Shown: positions 32,393 to 47,300, counted from the first letter of the stretch. The stretch is 64,000 bases of DNA from Beroe forskalii (GCA_011033025.1 WFMF01000669.1:1-64000), one strand, 5' to 3'. A program made the numbers and translations. The notes: generated by a model not told the origin, from the letters alone.

Positions 32393-34560
32393 GTTAGCTT
32401 GCGGTGCGCAAGCTGGCGATGCGCAAGCTGGCGGTGCGCAAGCTGGCGGTGCACAAGCTGGCGGTGCGCAAGCTGGCGGTGCGCAAGCTGGCGGTGCGCA
32501 AGCTGGCGCTGCGCTAGCTGGCACTGCGCTAGCTGGCACTGCGCTAGCTGGCACTGCGCTAGCTGGCACTGCGCTAGCTGGCACTGCGCTAGCTGGCACT
32601 GCGCTAGCTGGCGCTCCGCAAGCTGGTGCTCCGCAAGCTGGCGGTGCGCAAGCTGGCGGTGCGCAAGCTGGCGCTGCGCTAGCTGGCACTGCGCTAGCTG
32701 GCACTGCGCTAGCTTGGCGCTATATGAGCTGGCGCTGTAATAGCTGGCACTGCTTTAATTGGCATTGCATTTTAAGCTGGCATTTCATTTTTATGAGTTG
32801 AACTGCTGGCGCCGCTAGCTGGCACTGCACTAGCTGGCACTGCACTAGCTGGCGCTGCGCTAGCTGGCACTGCACTAGCTGGCGCTGCGCCAGCTGGCAC
32901 TGCACTAGCTTGCGCTGCGCCAGCTGGCACTGCACTAGCTTGCGCTGCGCCAGCTGGCACTGCACTAGCTTGCGCTGCGCCAGCTGGCGCCTTGCTTTAG
33001 CTGGCACTGCGCTAGCTGGCACAGCGCTTTTGCTGACACTGCGCTAGCCGGCATTGCGCTAGCTGGCACCGCGCTAGCCGGCATTGCGCTAGCTGGCACT
33101 GCGCTAGCCGGCATTGCGCTAGCTGGTACTACGCTAGCCGGCATTGCGCTAGCTGGTACTACGCTAGCCGGCACTGCGCCAGCTGGCAACGCGCTAGCGC
33201 TACTGGCGCTGCGCTAGCTGGCACTGCGCTAGCTGGCGCTGCTAGCTGGCGCTGCGCTAGCTGGCGCTGCGCTAGCTGGCGCTGCGCTAGCTGGCACTGC
33301 GCTAGCAGGTGCTGCGCTAGCTGGAACTGCGCTAGCTGGCACTGCGCTAGCAGGTGCTGCGCTAGCTGGAACTGCGCCAGCTAGCGCTGCGCTAGCTGGC
33401 GCTGAGCTGCGCTAGCTGGCACTGCGCTAGTTGATGCTGCGCTAGCTGACGCTGCGCTAGCTGATGCTGCGCTAGAGCTGACGCTGCGCTAGCTGATGCT
33501 GCGCTAGAGCTGACGCTGCGCTAGCTGATGCTGCGCTAGCTGACACTGCGCTAGCTGATGCTGTGCTAGCTGACGCTGCGCTAGCTGACGCTGCGCTAGC
33601 TGGCACTGCACCAGCTGACGTTGCGCTAGCTAACGCTGCGCTAGCTGACGATGCGCCAGCTGACACGTTGCGCTAGCTAACGATGCGCCAGCTGACACGT
33701 TGCGCTAGCTAACGCTGCGCTAGCTAACGTTGCGCTAGCTAACGCTGCGCTAGCTAACGTTGCGCTAGCTAACGCTGCGCTAGCTAACGCTGCGCTAGCT
33801 AACGTTGCGCTAGCTAACGCTGCGCTAGCTAACGTTGCGCTAGCTAACGCTGCGCTAGCTAACGTTGCGCTAGCTAACGCTGCGCTAGCTGACGGTGCGC
33901 TAGCTGACGGTGCGCTAGCTGACGGTGCGCTAGCTGACGGTGCGCTAGCTGACGCTGCGCTAGCTGACGGTGCGCTAGCTGACGCTGCGCTAGCTAACGT
34001 TGCGCTAGCTAACGTTGCGCTAGCTAACGTTGCGCTAGCTAACGTTGCGCTAGCTAACGTTGCGCTAGCTAACGTTGCGCTAGCTAACGTTGCGCTAGCT
34101 AACGTTGCGCTAGCTAACGCTGCGCTAGCTAACGTTGCGCTAGCTAACGCTGCGCTAGCTAACGTTGCGCTAGCTAACGCTGCGCTAGCTAACGTTGCGC
34201 TAGCTAACGCTGCGCTAGCTAACGTTGCGCTAGCTAACGCTGCGCTAGCTAACGTTGCGCTAGCTAACGCTGCGCTAGCTAACGTTGCGCTAGCTAACGC
34301 TGCGCTAGCTAACGTTGCGCTAGCTTACGGTGCGCCAACGTTAGCGGTTGTGCGCTAGCTAACGTTGCGCTAGCTAACGCTGCGCTAGCTAACGTTGCGC
34401 TAGCTAATACTGCGCTAGCTAACGCTGTGCTAGCTAACGATGCGCTAGCTAACGCTGCGCTAGCTAACGTTGCGCTAGCTAACGTTGCGCTAGCTAACGC
34501 TGCGCTAGCTGACGCTGTGCTAGCTAACGATGCGCCAGTTCACGCAGCGCTAACGAGGCG
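32393..34560. repeat. 2.2-kb minisatellite of a 15-bp NheI-type unit
   Basis: Units of GCGCTAGCTGGCACT (15 bp) drift to GCGCTAGCTAACGTT towards the right, about 140 copies. In about 33700-34480 two unit types, ending CGC and CGT, often alternate, giving a 30-bp higher-order dimer so regular that successive lines are identical. Because 15 is divisible by three, Ala-rich frames are open on both strands (ALAGT, VPASA). These are repeat artefacts and not genes. The unit is nearly self-complementary around GCTAGC and AACGTT. It lies between the convergent ends of the DPP-like and AP-2 genes. Confidence 0.95.
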
Positions 34561-34587
34561 GCTGGCGTCAGCGGGACCCCGACCAGT

Positions 34588-34620
34588 GTACTATTGACTG
34601 GTTGCACCAGTCAATAGTAC
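34588..34620. repeat. Perfect 15-bp hairpin closing the minisatellite
   Basis: GTACTATTGACTGGT, TGC, ACCAGTCAATAGTAC: two perfect 15-bp arms with a three-base loop, just after the last minisatellite unit. Could be an element end or a replication-slippage hairpin. Confidence 0.85.
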
Positions 34621-35307
34621 ATTTTAATACACTTACAGCTCCCAAAGACTTAAAATTGAGATGTTTCATATCACTTACATTACACCCAATGGCATAATTG
34701 CAATTTTTGTTGAAATTGTTAACTGTGAAGGCAAGAGAAATAATCTTTTGAAAATATGAAGGAAACTAACTCTATAAAATTATTATAATAAAAACAGGGT
34801 ATAAACGTTTACTTATAAAACCCTAACCATACCTATATACAATTCTCTGCAAAGTTAGTGCTTCAGTGGAAAAGTAAAAAATGTTTCATTTGGATTCGAA
34901 AACGAACTTTTAAAACATTTTGTTAAAAATTGTATAAAGATAAGAGGTGTAGCGAAAAACATAATATAATGTCTGCCATAAAAATAATTTTAAAAGTAAT
35001 TGTAAAACAACAAATAAATTATATAAATTAATTAATGATTATCAGTAAGAATATTGCCATAGTCCTGCTTAGTTAATCATAAGTTAATTTAAGCGTCTGA
35101 TAATAGGGAACACATTTAATTTCATTGTTTATATTGAAATTGACTCAACATCAACATCAAACATCAGTCACTTTTCATTCCCATGGTATCTTCAAATTCT
35201 CCAAGTTCATCACCTAGCAACACTTCAATATAGCAACTCTCTGCTAGCAACGCCATGCCAAGTGTGAACACCACTAGAAGTTGATGACACTTGTATCACG
35301 TGACTCA
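34621..35307. other. Intergenic / AP-2 3' region
   Basis: AT-rich and downstream of the minus-strand AP-2 stop codon. It probably contains the AP-2 3' UTR. No other feature seen. Confidence 0.45.
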
Positions 35308-38300
35308 TCACTGAGTCAGGCACTTCATCATCTCGTCCAGGTAGGTCTGCACGACGTTTAGGGCCGCTGACAGCGCACTGGCTCCAAAGCCGTGAGTCAG
35401 CAGCTCGAATGTCATGAGTTGAGGGCACGGTACGTTGTGGTGCCCTGACACGCCCTGCGTGTTCATGACGTCATTGTTCTTAACAACGTTCATCTCCATC
35501 AGCTCCTGTAGGTCCGTGATCATCTGCCTGGGGAGAGGGCGGTTAGAATAAAGATATAATAAATAATTAAATAGATAAATCATTTAATTAATGATTAAAA
35601 TATAAAATTCAAAATATCGCACCTTCAACATTGTTTTTTGGTCGGGGAGGGGGTAAGGATGCAATTTGCATCGGAATAAAATCCTCATTTTCTAACGGTC
35701 AGGGAAGGCCAAAATTTAAATCTGGGCACGTTTGGACCCATTGCCAATTCCAAAGGCAAAATTATGTTTGTATCTTATCTGCTGGATACAAATCAAATTT
35801 CCGTGAATTCACATGCTTTGCAGGGAAACCAAACTAACGTCATAAGAGTAATAATGAGGCTCCTGGTTCCTAATCCCAATAGAAATTTGCACCATAATAC
35901 GTAAGTTGAGGTTCTAAATTGAGTGCTTATCGATGGATTATTCGCAAAATTTGTAATCAAAGTTTGTGGAACCGTTACATTAGAAGTACCATGTACAGGA
36001 ATATAGTTTATCCCTCTCGGACTCTAAATCCAAACCTCTCACTTTGAGTTTGACTGAGTCGAAACTAATACTCTTTTAAGTCAATTCCACAACCCCAAAT
36101 CCCCCAAGATAACTGATGACTGATCCTAAATTTCCCCATAGCAACCGATGAATGATCCCCAATAGTCTCCCCAATATCCCAATGGTAACCAATGAGCCAA
36201 TGACTGATCCCCTGCAACCCCCTGGTATTACTCACTTGGTATTCATGACGCGTTGCATGTGCTGCTCCTGGGGTACGTGGTATCGGTGGGAGTCGTTGAT
36301 AACGGCGGCTTTAGCCAGCTCCCGACACGGGAAGAACTTCTCACAGAGCGTGTTGAAGTCGTTTGCTAACTGAGCTGATTCTCCTGAAACATCAGTGAGT
36401 TAGTCAATGGCTGACAGAAAATGTTGGGTGATTTAACGTTATCGGAGGGGTAACATTCAAACTATCAAATGATGTCATTTCCAACAGATTTTATTCATAA
36501 TTATGATCATGATGAATGTGCTCGCCGTATGTGAGCTTTAAGTGTAACTCGATGAAATGATGTCACTATATGCCCAGTGGTAAATCTTATCAAAACATGG
36601 ATTTAACCATTTATGATGTCTAATGTCTATTTCCAAAAATCTATTCGGAATCTTAATTTGTTATTCAGACTAAAATTTGGACCACGTGCTCTTTATTCAG
36701 ATTACCTAATTAGATCTGATTTACTTTCCGCTGATGGTTCAGTTTCGCAAATTGAGAAAATGCAATTCAAGGTGCTCCGCCACCATTGGTTGAAAGACGA
36801 TCACGTGATCTCAAGCATTCTTCTTATTGGCCCGGTTTTAAAATTGTATTGCAAGTTCAGACATAGACGATAATGCGCAATCACCGGTAGGGCCAGGTGT
36901 AAACTAAATAGTAAATCATTTTCACAGAGTGCAAAAATGAAGCTATGGATATCGGATTGATGGAAATGGCCCACAATCATATAACGGTGGCAAATTTGTG
37001 TCATAGACTCATGGATGCAGACCGTCGAGGAACTGTCACCGGCAATTTAGATTTTTGAATCGTAAACTTTGATCTCATCGGCTAAAACTCGAAGCTACTT
37101 TTAGTGCATGGACTCTTAGTCCAATCCATTGAATTAAAGGCCACGATAGATAGACGGGTTGACGCTTTTAATCCTCTTTTCTACACCATGAAAATGATGT
37201 CACCCTAGTTTTCTTTTTTCGGACACGTCTGAGCGGTAATAAGAGATGCGTTATGAGTAAAGTTTGCTGCACGATCGGGGCACCCCAAGGGCCTCTCATC
37301 TCATGTCACCCAAAAGTCCTTCCGATATTCACTTCATAATGCAGATGGGATGAATAGGATGAACATAAAATTATATATTTTTGACCACGTCTGACAAAGA
37401 CAAAGGATTTGTCACAGCAACCATAATACATATTGCCATTCGATTTTTTCATTTAATCTGATATGGTATTTCGTAAAGTATCACTGCAGGCTGCACTCCA
37501 CTGATATGCGAATGTTGGTGACGTCATTATCAAGGATTAACGTGGTGAGTTGTTCTGATAAGTCGCGTAATTTTAGTAAAGTATCGCTGATCCTCTGGCA
37601 CGCGCCCGTGTTTACTTAGCAGCGGAATACTATCGTAAATTGGATTTATAGGACCTTTGATTGCATTAAATCGGGTATGCGCACACGAACCTCTCTCTCG
37701 CTCGGCGTCAGCCAATGAAATCGTCGAATTCATGTCACGTGACCGGATTTCAACCAGTCAAAAAACAGAGTTACAACCCGATTAATTGTAATGTCCGGTA
37801 TTATATCGACTGCGTGGTTTGAGCCCACTGCTTCAAGAAAGTAAAAATAGTCTGCATAATGGAGACCCACTTTCTCAAAATCTAATCAGCCTTTCCATGA
37901 GCTTCAAATAGTGTCTTGGAGGGCTGAACCGAGTACACCTTACATAATTTTGTAAATTATAGTTAAAATATGGCACGCGACTTGAAAATGTTTACGTGTC
38001 ATCATGAACCGTCCAAAAATCACGCATGTATGCGTATATATTGTGATTTGTGAAATGACATCTTCCAAACCACCGCTTACCTTCGAGGAGACTGGTGAAG
38101 AGGGAGACGGAAGCTGCCTTCCTCCTTCCCGTGGGAATGGAGATGTCTCTTTCCTCCAGCTGGGTCCGTAGGGCGTGGTTACCGTTCTTAGCTTTGGCTC
38201 TGGAATAAGAGTCATTTAGAAACAAGGCAAAGCTGGCTCAAGGATTTAGAAGATTTTTGAATTTGATTGTTTTTTTCGTGATCCTCGTCAGAACTTCGAA

Positions 38301-41300
38301 TCAATATCCCTAGAAATTAGCTCCACTACTTCTGAACTCAACACCAAATTGCAAATAAAAGGTAGGAAATTTCCTCTTACCTGCGCAGGACTCCGCCCAG
38401 CAGACTGACATTCAGGCTCTCCGGGTAAGTAAGCCGGCGCTGGACCTCCCCAATAGTGACGTTGTACTTGCTGGCACCTGACAGCAGGGACAGACGCCCT
38501 GGCACTGTGCAGAAGATCTCCATCGGATGGCAGGAAGAGGCGGAGTTGCCTTTGGCAGACAGGTGGTCCTTGCTAGGGTCAGTCATTGCCTGAGGGAGAG
38601 GGGTCAGTAGGAGGGTGAAGAGTGACGTCATTATCATGGATTTAGAGTGGTGCATTGATTACGTCACATCGTCTGATTTTCGAGTGCAGTGTAATAATAT
38701 GGGCTGCATTTATGATAATTAATAAAGTAATAATCAAATGTCATGGTAAGTTCAATCGAGAGGAAATGCGATTATTTTAGGATTGCGTTTCTAAAATATG
38801 CGAATATTGATCATGAAATCAGCAAGAGGGACACAACACAAAACATTGCAGAAAAAAGAGAAAAAAGAGAAATGTAATGATATAATTAATTAGAGTCTCA
38901 CTTGTAAGTTATAGTCTGCTGACAAATTAGCGAATACTTTGGGCTTAGCGTCATTTTCATCGGGAGGAGTTAGGGGAACGTCCGGCGAATTTGGCGTGGA
39001 AATATAAACTTGGTCCGGGGAGGACATGCATTCCTGAAGAAGAGTGAGTGTGGTTAGGAAATAGGACAGGGACAGGAATAAATGCCGTTTTCAAAAGACG
39101 ATTTAGAGGGCATATATGAACTTTGATAGAATTTGCTCTCAATATTCAGGGATCGAGACAGGGGTCGTAAAAACTGGGCTATTCATTAACTTGTTACAGA
39201 CGAGATTTAATCACACAAAAAAGAATCACAACACATATGAATCACAATCACATAGTGCTACATGCTTTCTCCAGAAGTGAACTCCATTGATTTGAATTTA
39301 CACAAAATACTAAAATATCACCAAAACCATAATATGATTATATCTCGTTAGTCGAATCATTAATGAGCTCACTTCCAGATAGTTGGTTTATTCTAATGTT
39401 TCATGCAGGGACTAACCGTGACACTGGGGACTTGGTGGTCGTTCCAGGTGTTCAGGTTGTGGTCGGGGGAGGCGAAGTGCTGGAGAGAGGCTGGCTGGGG
39501 GGCTGGGGCCTGCTGGTGGGGCCACGAACTCTGGACCAGGTTACTGAGAAGAGGATGGTTAGTGGGTTACAAGCATGTGTAGGGCAGAAGGGTGATTTGG
39601 CATGTTTTACTAGCTTGATGGAGGAAATTTGCAATAAAAACACTCCATTCTGACCGTACTCCCCCATGCTATATCCATACTACATGCCCCCCTCACCTGT
39701 ACGAGAGATTAGAGTACATCATGTCAGCATCTGTGCGCGGCGGCGAGGGGTAAGGTTGCTCGGAGGGGGCGCCCGGTTGTTGTTGTCGAGTGGGGGACAA
39801 GTCCTGGTAGTAATGGTATTGTCCCACTGAGAGTTGCTGTTGCTGTTGTTGAGATCGCTGTTGCTTGTCGTGCTTGAAGAGCGTGGTGTGTTGGGGCTGA
39901 GCTTCAACGGGAGCTGGAATAAAAGGTGGTTAGGAGCTTGTCATCTCAGTATTTCTTAGAAACTTAAACTTGGGTTTTAAAAAGCGTTGGGCTGCAGGTG
40001 CAATAATTATTGCTCAATTTTGCACCAAAAAGAAAACAGTCTTATTCTAGTCGATTAAAACTATCCGAGAAGGCGGCTATACAACAAATATTCCCCTCCC
40101 CAACTCACAGTAAGCGGGGTAGATGTACTGCTCGCTGTTCTCCACATCCTCAGGCGGGGGAGGAGGGGCTGCAGCCCCGTAGTACAGGTCCTTCATGCTG
40201 TGAGGGGGAGGAGGGGGCAGCTGGCTGCTCAGTTGAGGGGGTGAGTGGGAGGCGGGGGAGAGCGAGTGGGGCTGAGCTGTAGAGGTGGAACTTCCTGGTG
40301 CTTGACCCTGTGGGGAGATCGTGAGTGATATTTTTCAAACTTATTTCTCCATTTATCAATTTGACCGTCATTGATTTGACGATCACAAGCTTTTTTGTTC
40401 AAAATTTTTCCATAAAATATTTTTCTCGGGCATGTTTGATCGTGCTGTAGTCTAGCGTCGGATCGTCGGACACGTTTCGTATCGGGTCTGTAATGAGGTT
40501 GCGAGATCTAAATTTCATCCTAATTGAATGATCTCTGACTGCCACGGTCCCTGCGTTTCTCTAAAAGATCCATCAGTCATGCACCAATTACTGACAGTTG
40601 AGAATATGACGTCATTATCTTGATTGACAATGATAAACTGATAGGTCTGAAACGCCTAGCTTTTTAGTGCGACATATCGACAGGATTCATGACTCGAGAC
40701 CCCACCAACGTTAGCCGTAAGTCATTGCCCAAAAGTACGTAAACACCGTATCGGAAACTGATTACCGTAACTTAATTAGATAAAATGTTATGGTAGTAGT
40801 TGAAAACTCACAAAGTTTGTTATTTGTATCTAGCTGATAGCGCGTGTAAATTCCATGAAAAAGTGTGCCGAGCAAATCAAATGATTAAATTAAACTCAAT
40901 CAGCGAATCGCTGGCAGTGTTCGAATTCAGAACTTATGCACTGTGACTAGTGAGTCTGAAGATGATGATTTTACTCAAAAATTTATTTAAAAAAAAAAAC
41001 AGTTAATAGAAAATTTTGTTGCTTCCACTTACCATGGTGTCATATCGGGGTTGCTGGGTAGACAGGATGCCCCTACTCTTGATACTGGAACTGGAGTCTG
41101 GGATCTCGCTACAAGTCGAGATGGGCGCTGAGGGGTCTTGGAGTGTTTCCTTCTTGTAACTCGTAGTGATTTGGACAAGGGCTCGTTTGATGGAATCGAT
41201 GGCTTTAGCCTGGGTGGGAAATAAGTGAGCTTTGAAAATCCAGTCGGGAAATGAGAACTTGTAATGGAATGAACAAATTTTTTCCTTGAACAGCAATGTT

Positions 41301-44300
41301 TTTTTGGCAAATTTAAAATTCAATCAATTCCCGTGCTTTTTGTTAGCAATATCACTAAAATATTTCCTTGTGTTCGGACTAGCCTGATCAACGTCACCCC
41401 AGCGCTTCTTAATTGGGCTGTTCGAATCTAGAATCTTTGGCAAGTCCTCTAAATTCTTGTTCACCCATTCATCAACCTGAATTACGGAAGGTTAGAAGGC
41501 AAATTACTAATTTCAGAAGTTGAAACATATCCTTTGATTTCGCATTCAATTAAAGTCTTAATTGATGCGCTCAAGGAAATAAAGATAGAATAATTGTCTG
41601 ATTTCATACTTGAATGGACTGAAAAGGGGAGGATGAGGGACGGGGAGAATTTAATTTGTATTAATAACTCTTGATTAATTCATGGTGGAACTACAAGGCC
41701 CCTTAGACGGAGTAGTCTAGATTTAAATGTAGTTCCATTGTGCCCCCCAAATTAACATATGATTCTAGTCATGCTTCACAAGACATAGCCCCCATCATGG
41801 AATCAGCAGCAACTATTGTAAAGAATCCTATGTACATTGCATATACCATCACATGACTTCGTCTATCAAGTGCAAATTGACTTTGAAAACAATGGGCCCT
41901 ATTGAAAACGACGATGCCGTGGACTTTTTGCCGTTTCGATCCTCCAAATCCAATATATAACCTATACCCAAATTAATTTGTCCCTTCTCTCTCTAAAATA
42001 AGAAAATATAGCAGGATTCGCGACGTAACAAAGGAATGCAGTATCAGAATCGCGGTTTCCTGGTTGGTGATTGGTGGTGCTAGGCACGTGATCGTGATGT
42101 GATAATGTAACTGGTAGTAGTCTGTTGATCACGTGATCAAACCATTATTTAGGCTGTATTGTTTTAAGAGCTGCCGTGAAGCAACAGCACTGCTTACAGA
42201 GCTCCTGAACGAATGAAAGGCAGTTTTACAACATCAATTGTCCACCTTAAACCTTGATAATGACGTCACTCTCAACTGTTTTAGGTGCGTGGCCCCATAA
42301 TACTCGCAGTTATAATTACTGATTTCTTTCTGACATACACCAGACAAGAGCACGTGAACTTTACATCGGCTAATTTAGATTGGTAATCTTAGCTGCGCGC
42401 AGCCGGTTCAATTGCACACCAGACAAATACCTATACTACAGGATTAATACCTGGCGCGGTGCCGAGCTACCGGGGCACTGCACCAATGGGAGGCAAGCTA
42501 CCGGGGCACTGAGCCAATGAAAGCCGCGCGCAGGGGTCACGTGCCACTTTACGGCGCACACGTGACAAGATCCTGAGGGTTGGTGCACGTGGCCTCTTCA
42601 AATGCCCAGTAAGTAATTTAGCATCTCCTGCTGCAGTCCCTGCTATTTTTACAGGTGCTCAGTGTATGCGCACTGTACGACTGTAGTCCCTACCTCTGGA
42701 TCACAACCAATCATGTGCCTGGATCCGCTGCACGTGACCGGAATAACCGTGTCTGATTGGTGGAAATTTGATGGCTCCCCCTGAAGGTGAGAGGTAGTCA
42801 TGGACTTAAAGTGCTGCAAATTAATCGGCGAATATAAATTGGCGGGACTTTCGAAAATCACACATGCACCTGACGACTATTAGAGCTCATCCCAAGCGTT
42901 ATATATTAATGGGGGTACCACTATAAAGTGGATATATATAAAGAGATGTATTATCGGCTGAAGTGTAGGGTGAAGGTAGAAAGGGCGGGAAACTTACCCT
43001 CCCCCTCCCCCTTATAATAGCTTGTTTCAGGTGTTTTGTAATATACAAGTCAGTGATTATGTAACCAAGTCCTCTTAAACGATCCTTGGACCTTACAAAT
43101 ATATAACAGGCTATTTATTACGTTGACAATTTGTGCTTCTCAGTTACCTTTTTAGATGTTACACTTCCATGTAAGGCGGTTTGATGTCAACATTTCATTG
43201 CTTAAAACCATGAAGATGGCGTAATTAGTCATGGGAATACGTCAATTCTTGTGCTTGGGAAACGGAGGGCGTATCGGTATATAACCCGAGTCGATATTAA
43301 ATGGAATTTTTGGTGACACTAAATGCTACATGCTAAAACTTGTTCCAGAAATATAGTTATCCGCAAGACATGATGCATCCTGTCGAAAATTAAAACGCTA
43401 GACGTTATTAACTTGGGGACTTGGAACAGATTGATCGGAGAGGCAATCAAAGGTTGATAATTTCGAAATAATAACATTTTACACCAACTAAAAATCATAT
43501 TTCCAACAAGAATTGCACTCATTTTTCAAATTTCGGCCAGCGCGCAAATTTCCCTCCCCATGGAAATTAATGAAATAACGAAACTTTTCTGTGATCATGA
43601 TACTTATCCAAATGGCACGTGCATTTTATTGCGCGCGTTAATCTTGGTCTAGTCTATCCTAATATTCTAATCCTAAGAACAAGAGGACAAAGTTCTTAGT
43701 TCTTTTCGTGACTATAAAGTAGACAAAGGGTCAGGTGTTGCTCTTTATGAGTCCCTGAAGGAATGCAGAAACAGCGATGAAATTGAGATAGTACACCTTA
43801 ACTCCACATACATAGATAGTTAGATAGTTCTAAATACGGCTGACATCATTTTGCAGAAATTAACAATGACTGAGGATGACGATGGTGGAGGATAACGTAA
43901 TAAATTTGAAGCTTCGTAATTCGGTCCTTAGTATGCAATTATTCAAATTAGAAAGGTGACAATTCCTAATAAATAAATGATCATTGCCGCGTGGTCTATC
44001 ATGGGACGAATGAACAAACCAGTGGCAAATATTTCATTTCAGCTGATAAAACTGAAGAACTAGCAATAAAAAGTTTGGCTGATGGTCAGATCCTATGCAG
44101 GTGCACTGGGGGGAATTCTCAAGACGCTCAAGTTAAAATATCCCAGGTGATATTCATTGTACTACTACCCTTAGATACGAAACGGAGCAAAAGGAATCAG
44201 AACCGAAGGAAATTTCCATTCAAAGTTATGAAGAAAAGCCCTCTTTTCTTATGAAAATTCCAACATATAGGTAGACTCTGGTGGAGGATATATGTACTTT

Positions 44301-47300
44301 GGGAGGCGTAATAAAGCCAATATCCTGCGAGAGCAGGGCTCTATATAATATTTAAATGTCGATAGAGTGACAAGCTGAGCCGAAATCATATTTCTGCGGT
44401 GAGTCTGAGCCTCTAAAGTACTATAGTAGTCGAACGGTGTACAAAAGACACACCACACAAACAAGCACACATTACATATGGTAATAATAGAAAATGCTTG
44501 TTAACACAAAACAAAAAGCATAACTCAGCCGTTTTTTGAGCAATTTTGATCAAACTTTCAGGATATTACGGGCAAGATATGACCATTCCTGAGTAGCTTA
44601 ACATTTCTGACCTCAGAAATTGGATATGACAGATAAACCGGTGTTTTGTTTTAAAGCTACTTAACAACTGGCTTTTCGGTCATAACTCCGCTTCTGGAGC
44701 TCAAAAATGAATCTAAATCACTGAGATGTTACATATGAAGCTCTAAATATCCTGAAAGTTTCATCAAGTTAATAAAAACCTTGGAGATATGCATTTTTGT
44801 AACGCAAAAGCAAAAGATGTGTATTTAAATTGGTGTCATAACAAACACATGATATAAAGCGCGAGTAGAACACGACTCTACGCATATAGTACTACCCTTT
44901 AAATCGGTCAAAACTTGTCGTGAGACTACTATACAGCAATTCAAACCGTCCGTTTGATTGTGACAAATCCTGCCCCTCCTATAACCTCCAATGTGACAGG
45001 GACAGGGGCATGACCGTGGTTACCTTAACTACTCAAGCTGTGCCCCATATTTTCTGATTGAAAAAGTTTTAAAGATAGATTTATCATCAACGTCTTTTCA
45101 ATCCAATCAACTTGTCGCTATATGCCGTATGTATTGTGCCTTTAGATATACTGATCAGTAATCAGAAAAATCCTACCTTATTACTTTACTATTGCTCTGA
45201 TTGATAGGAAAAATGTGGCTTCTCTAGATATTGTGTTCTTTGGATCAGGGTAACCTTTCAAAGGCAGAAAAGTTCGACATAACCTATGATTCACTGCGCC
45301 AGTCATGTTATCGGACATTCCATAGCACCACGTTGCGTGGCGACTATAACCATGGTAACATCACGTGACTTAGTTACGTGTCCATGACAACGTCATCTCG
45401 ATTTTGTCACGTGACATGTTTGCATGTCTGAGTGAATGTCCGTGTGTGCGGTGAGATTCCTCTGACCAATGGTAATAATGTGTTGGGTGTTGAGGGATTA
45501 GCCTTGAGGGTGGACTGTGTGCTGCCTCCACTAATTGTCAGGGGGACAGTAACGAAGTGATGGAATAGGACGGGGGACGCGAGTCATGAGGAACAGAGGG
45601 GTGTTGGAGTAAAATTAATATGTTTCTTTCTTCAGCGAAATACATGAGGGTAGTGCATGAGAGAAATGCATGGGGGTAATCAGTAATACATGGAAAGGCT
45701 GCGTAAAAAGAACAGAGATCTACGGCTTAAAGTTGTGAATTGATGACGTCAGACAGCTCACATTTCTTACAGACTGACAATGCACGACACGATTTAGACG
45801 CTGTTAAATCAGAATGGTAACTGAAATCAATGTACTCGACTCAAACAGCGGGAAAAGGTCAAAGACAACGAAGGTGAAAACATAATCTTATCGGGTTTGG
45901 GGCGATATAAATGACGTCAAAATACCATAGTGCTAGAGACCAATATAATTGACATGAACAGCCTCAAGTGCGCGCATATTTTCCCAATCCCCCGGGAGCA
46001 CTTTCTCCTCGATTTCTTGATCGATTATATTATTCAGTGACGCCAATGGAGTTTTTCCAAATCAGTAATTCCATTAGATAGTTAGGGGGAAGATGTTGCC
46101 TCGAATAATAATTAATTACATCAGGTAGGATTAATCGAATGATGCTTTAGGGGGGAGGGGTGTAAGAACACGCTCCATATTCCCTGAGGGCATGAAACCC
46201 GTGCACTGAGCACCAGCACATCCTCCTCCTGCAGTCAGGGGAAGGGTGGCACAAGGTGGCTTAAACACCTCGCACAAGGGAAATATAGGCGGCTAAAATG
46301 ACGTCATAATCAGAGCGTTATGTAGTGAGTTGATGACGTTGAAAGCGTCTATTTCTCGCGCGCGAGGGCTCAGTGAGCACTGCCAAGGTGGCAGTCATAT
46401 ATACCCGGCCCACCATAGCACCAAGACGCGGTAATGAGCCTGGTTATGGTGTACTGAACAGGACTGAGTGGTGAGACTGATCGAACCATGGGGAGTGAGC
46501 TAGTTTGGTGGCAAGATTACATGGTAAAGCTGTAACATCTATACCAGGTAAGTATTATAGTTGGGCGTTTTGGAGTTGACTCACTTGATTAGCTTATAAT
46601 ATATGCCTGAATATGCCAGGCTGTCCAATAACTACAGACTTTGTCTTGCTCAAACACATTACAAAATGCGCCTTTTGGGGTATGTGTCAAAGTTACAACT
46701 TGTAAAATTACTCCATAAAAGTATGACTGAGGTGTTTAAAAGACCATTTGTTCTGTCCCACCGCATGCCCAGGACACATTTATAATTGGGAGTTTTCATA
46801 CAAGTAGAGGCTACCATTTTACGTTTGGGAGGAAGACCAACCAACCATTGTGTAGTTCCTCCATTCGTAAGGGAATGCTCGGCTCCGATATAATGGCGTT
46901 TCATAGGAGTGGCAAATGGCGACCATGCAATTAAAGCAAATGGATAGGGCAGGACAATCAAAAGTTTTTGAATAAATCATGAGTTGGGAAGGTACGATTG
47001 AGGAACGCATAGACAAAAACTTTTCGTTTCATTAACAAAATGTCCGCACAATTCCTAGTCATGGGAAGAGCTTGAAAATTGCTGCAAATGGGATTCCCAA
47101 TGTCTTTTGTTATTGAAAGAGAGATCCCCGGCAACCTTTTCACCCACTTAAATCGGGCGGATACCGGTTATATATTATGTTAATGTATGCTACCATTAAA
47201 AACTTATACAAAACCGATCAGGAGCATGATATAGATGTAACGTGTTCGTTATATATTCATGCAGGAATATATCCACGGCAGGAATTTAGTAGCAGAACCA

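Noticed and set aside
32324..33700. Alanine-rich proteins on both strands (for example 32382-32801 and 32324-32704)
   Set aside because: The frames are open only because the 15-bp minisatellite unit is a multiple of three; all strands look alike.
35466..35473. TGACGTCATT inside the last AP-2 exon as another composite element
   Set aside because: It lacks the second module at 35 bp and lies in coding sequence, so it is probably chance.
43991..44254. Nested plus-strand gene in AP-2 intron 1
   Set aside because: One segment has acceptor and donor-like ends, but no partner exons or family resemblance support a gene.
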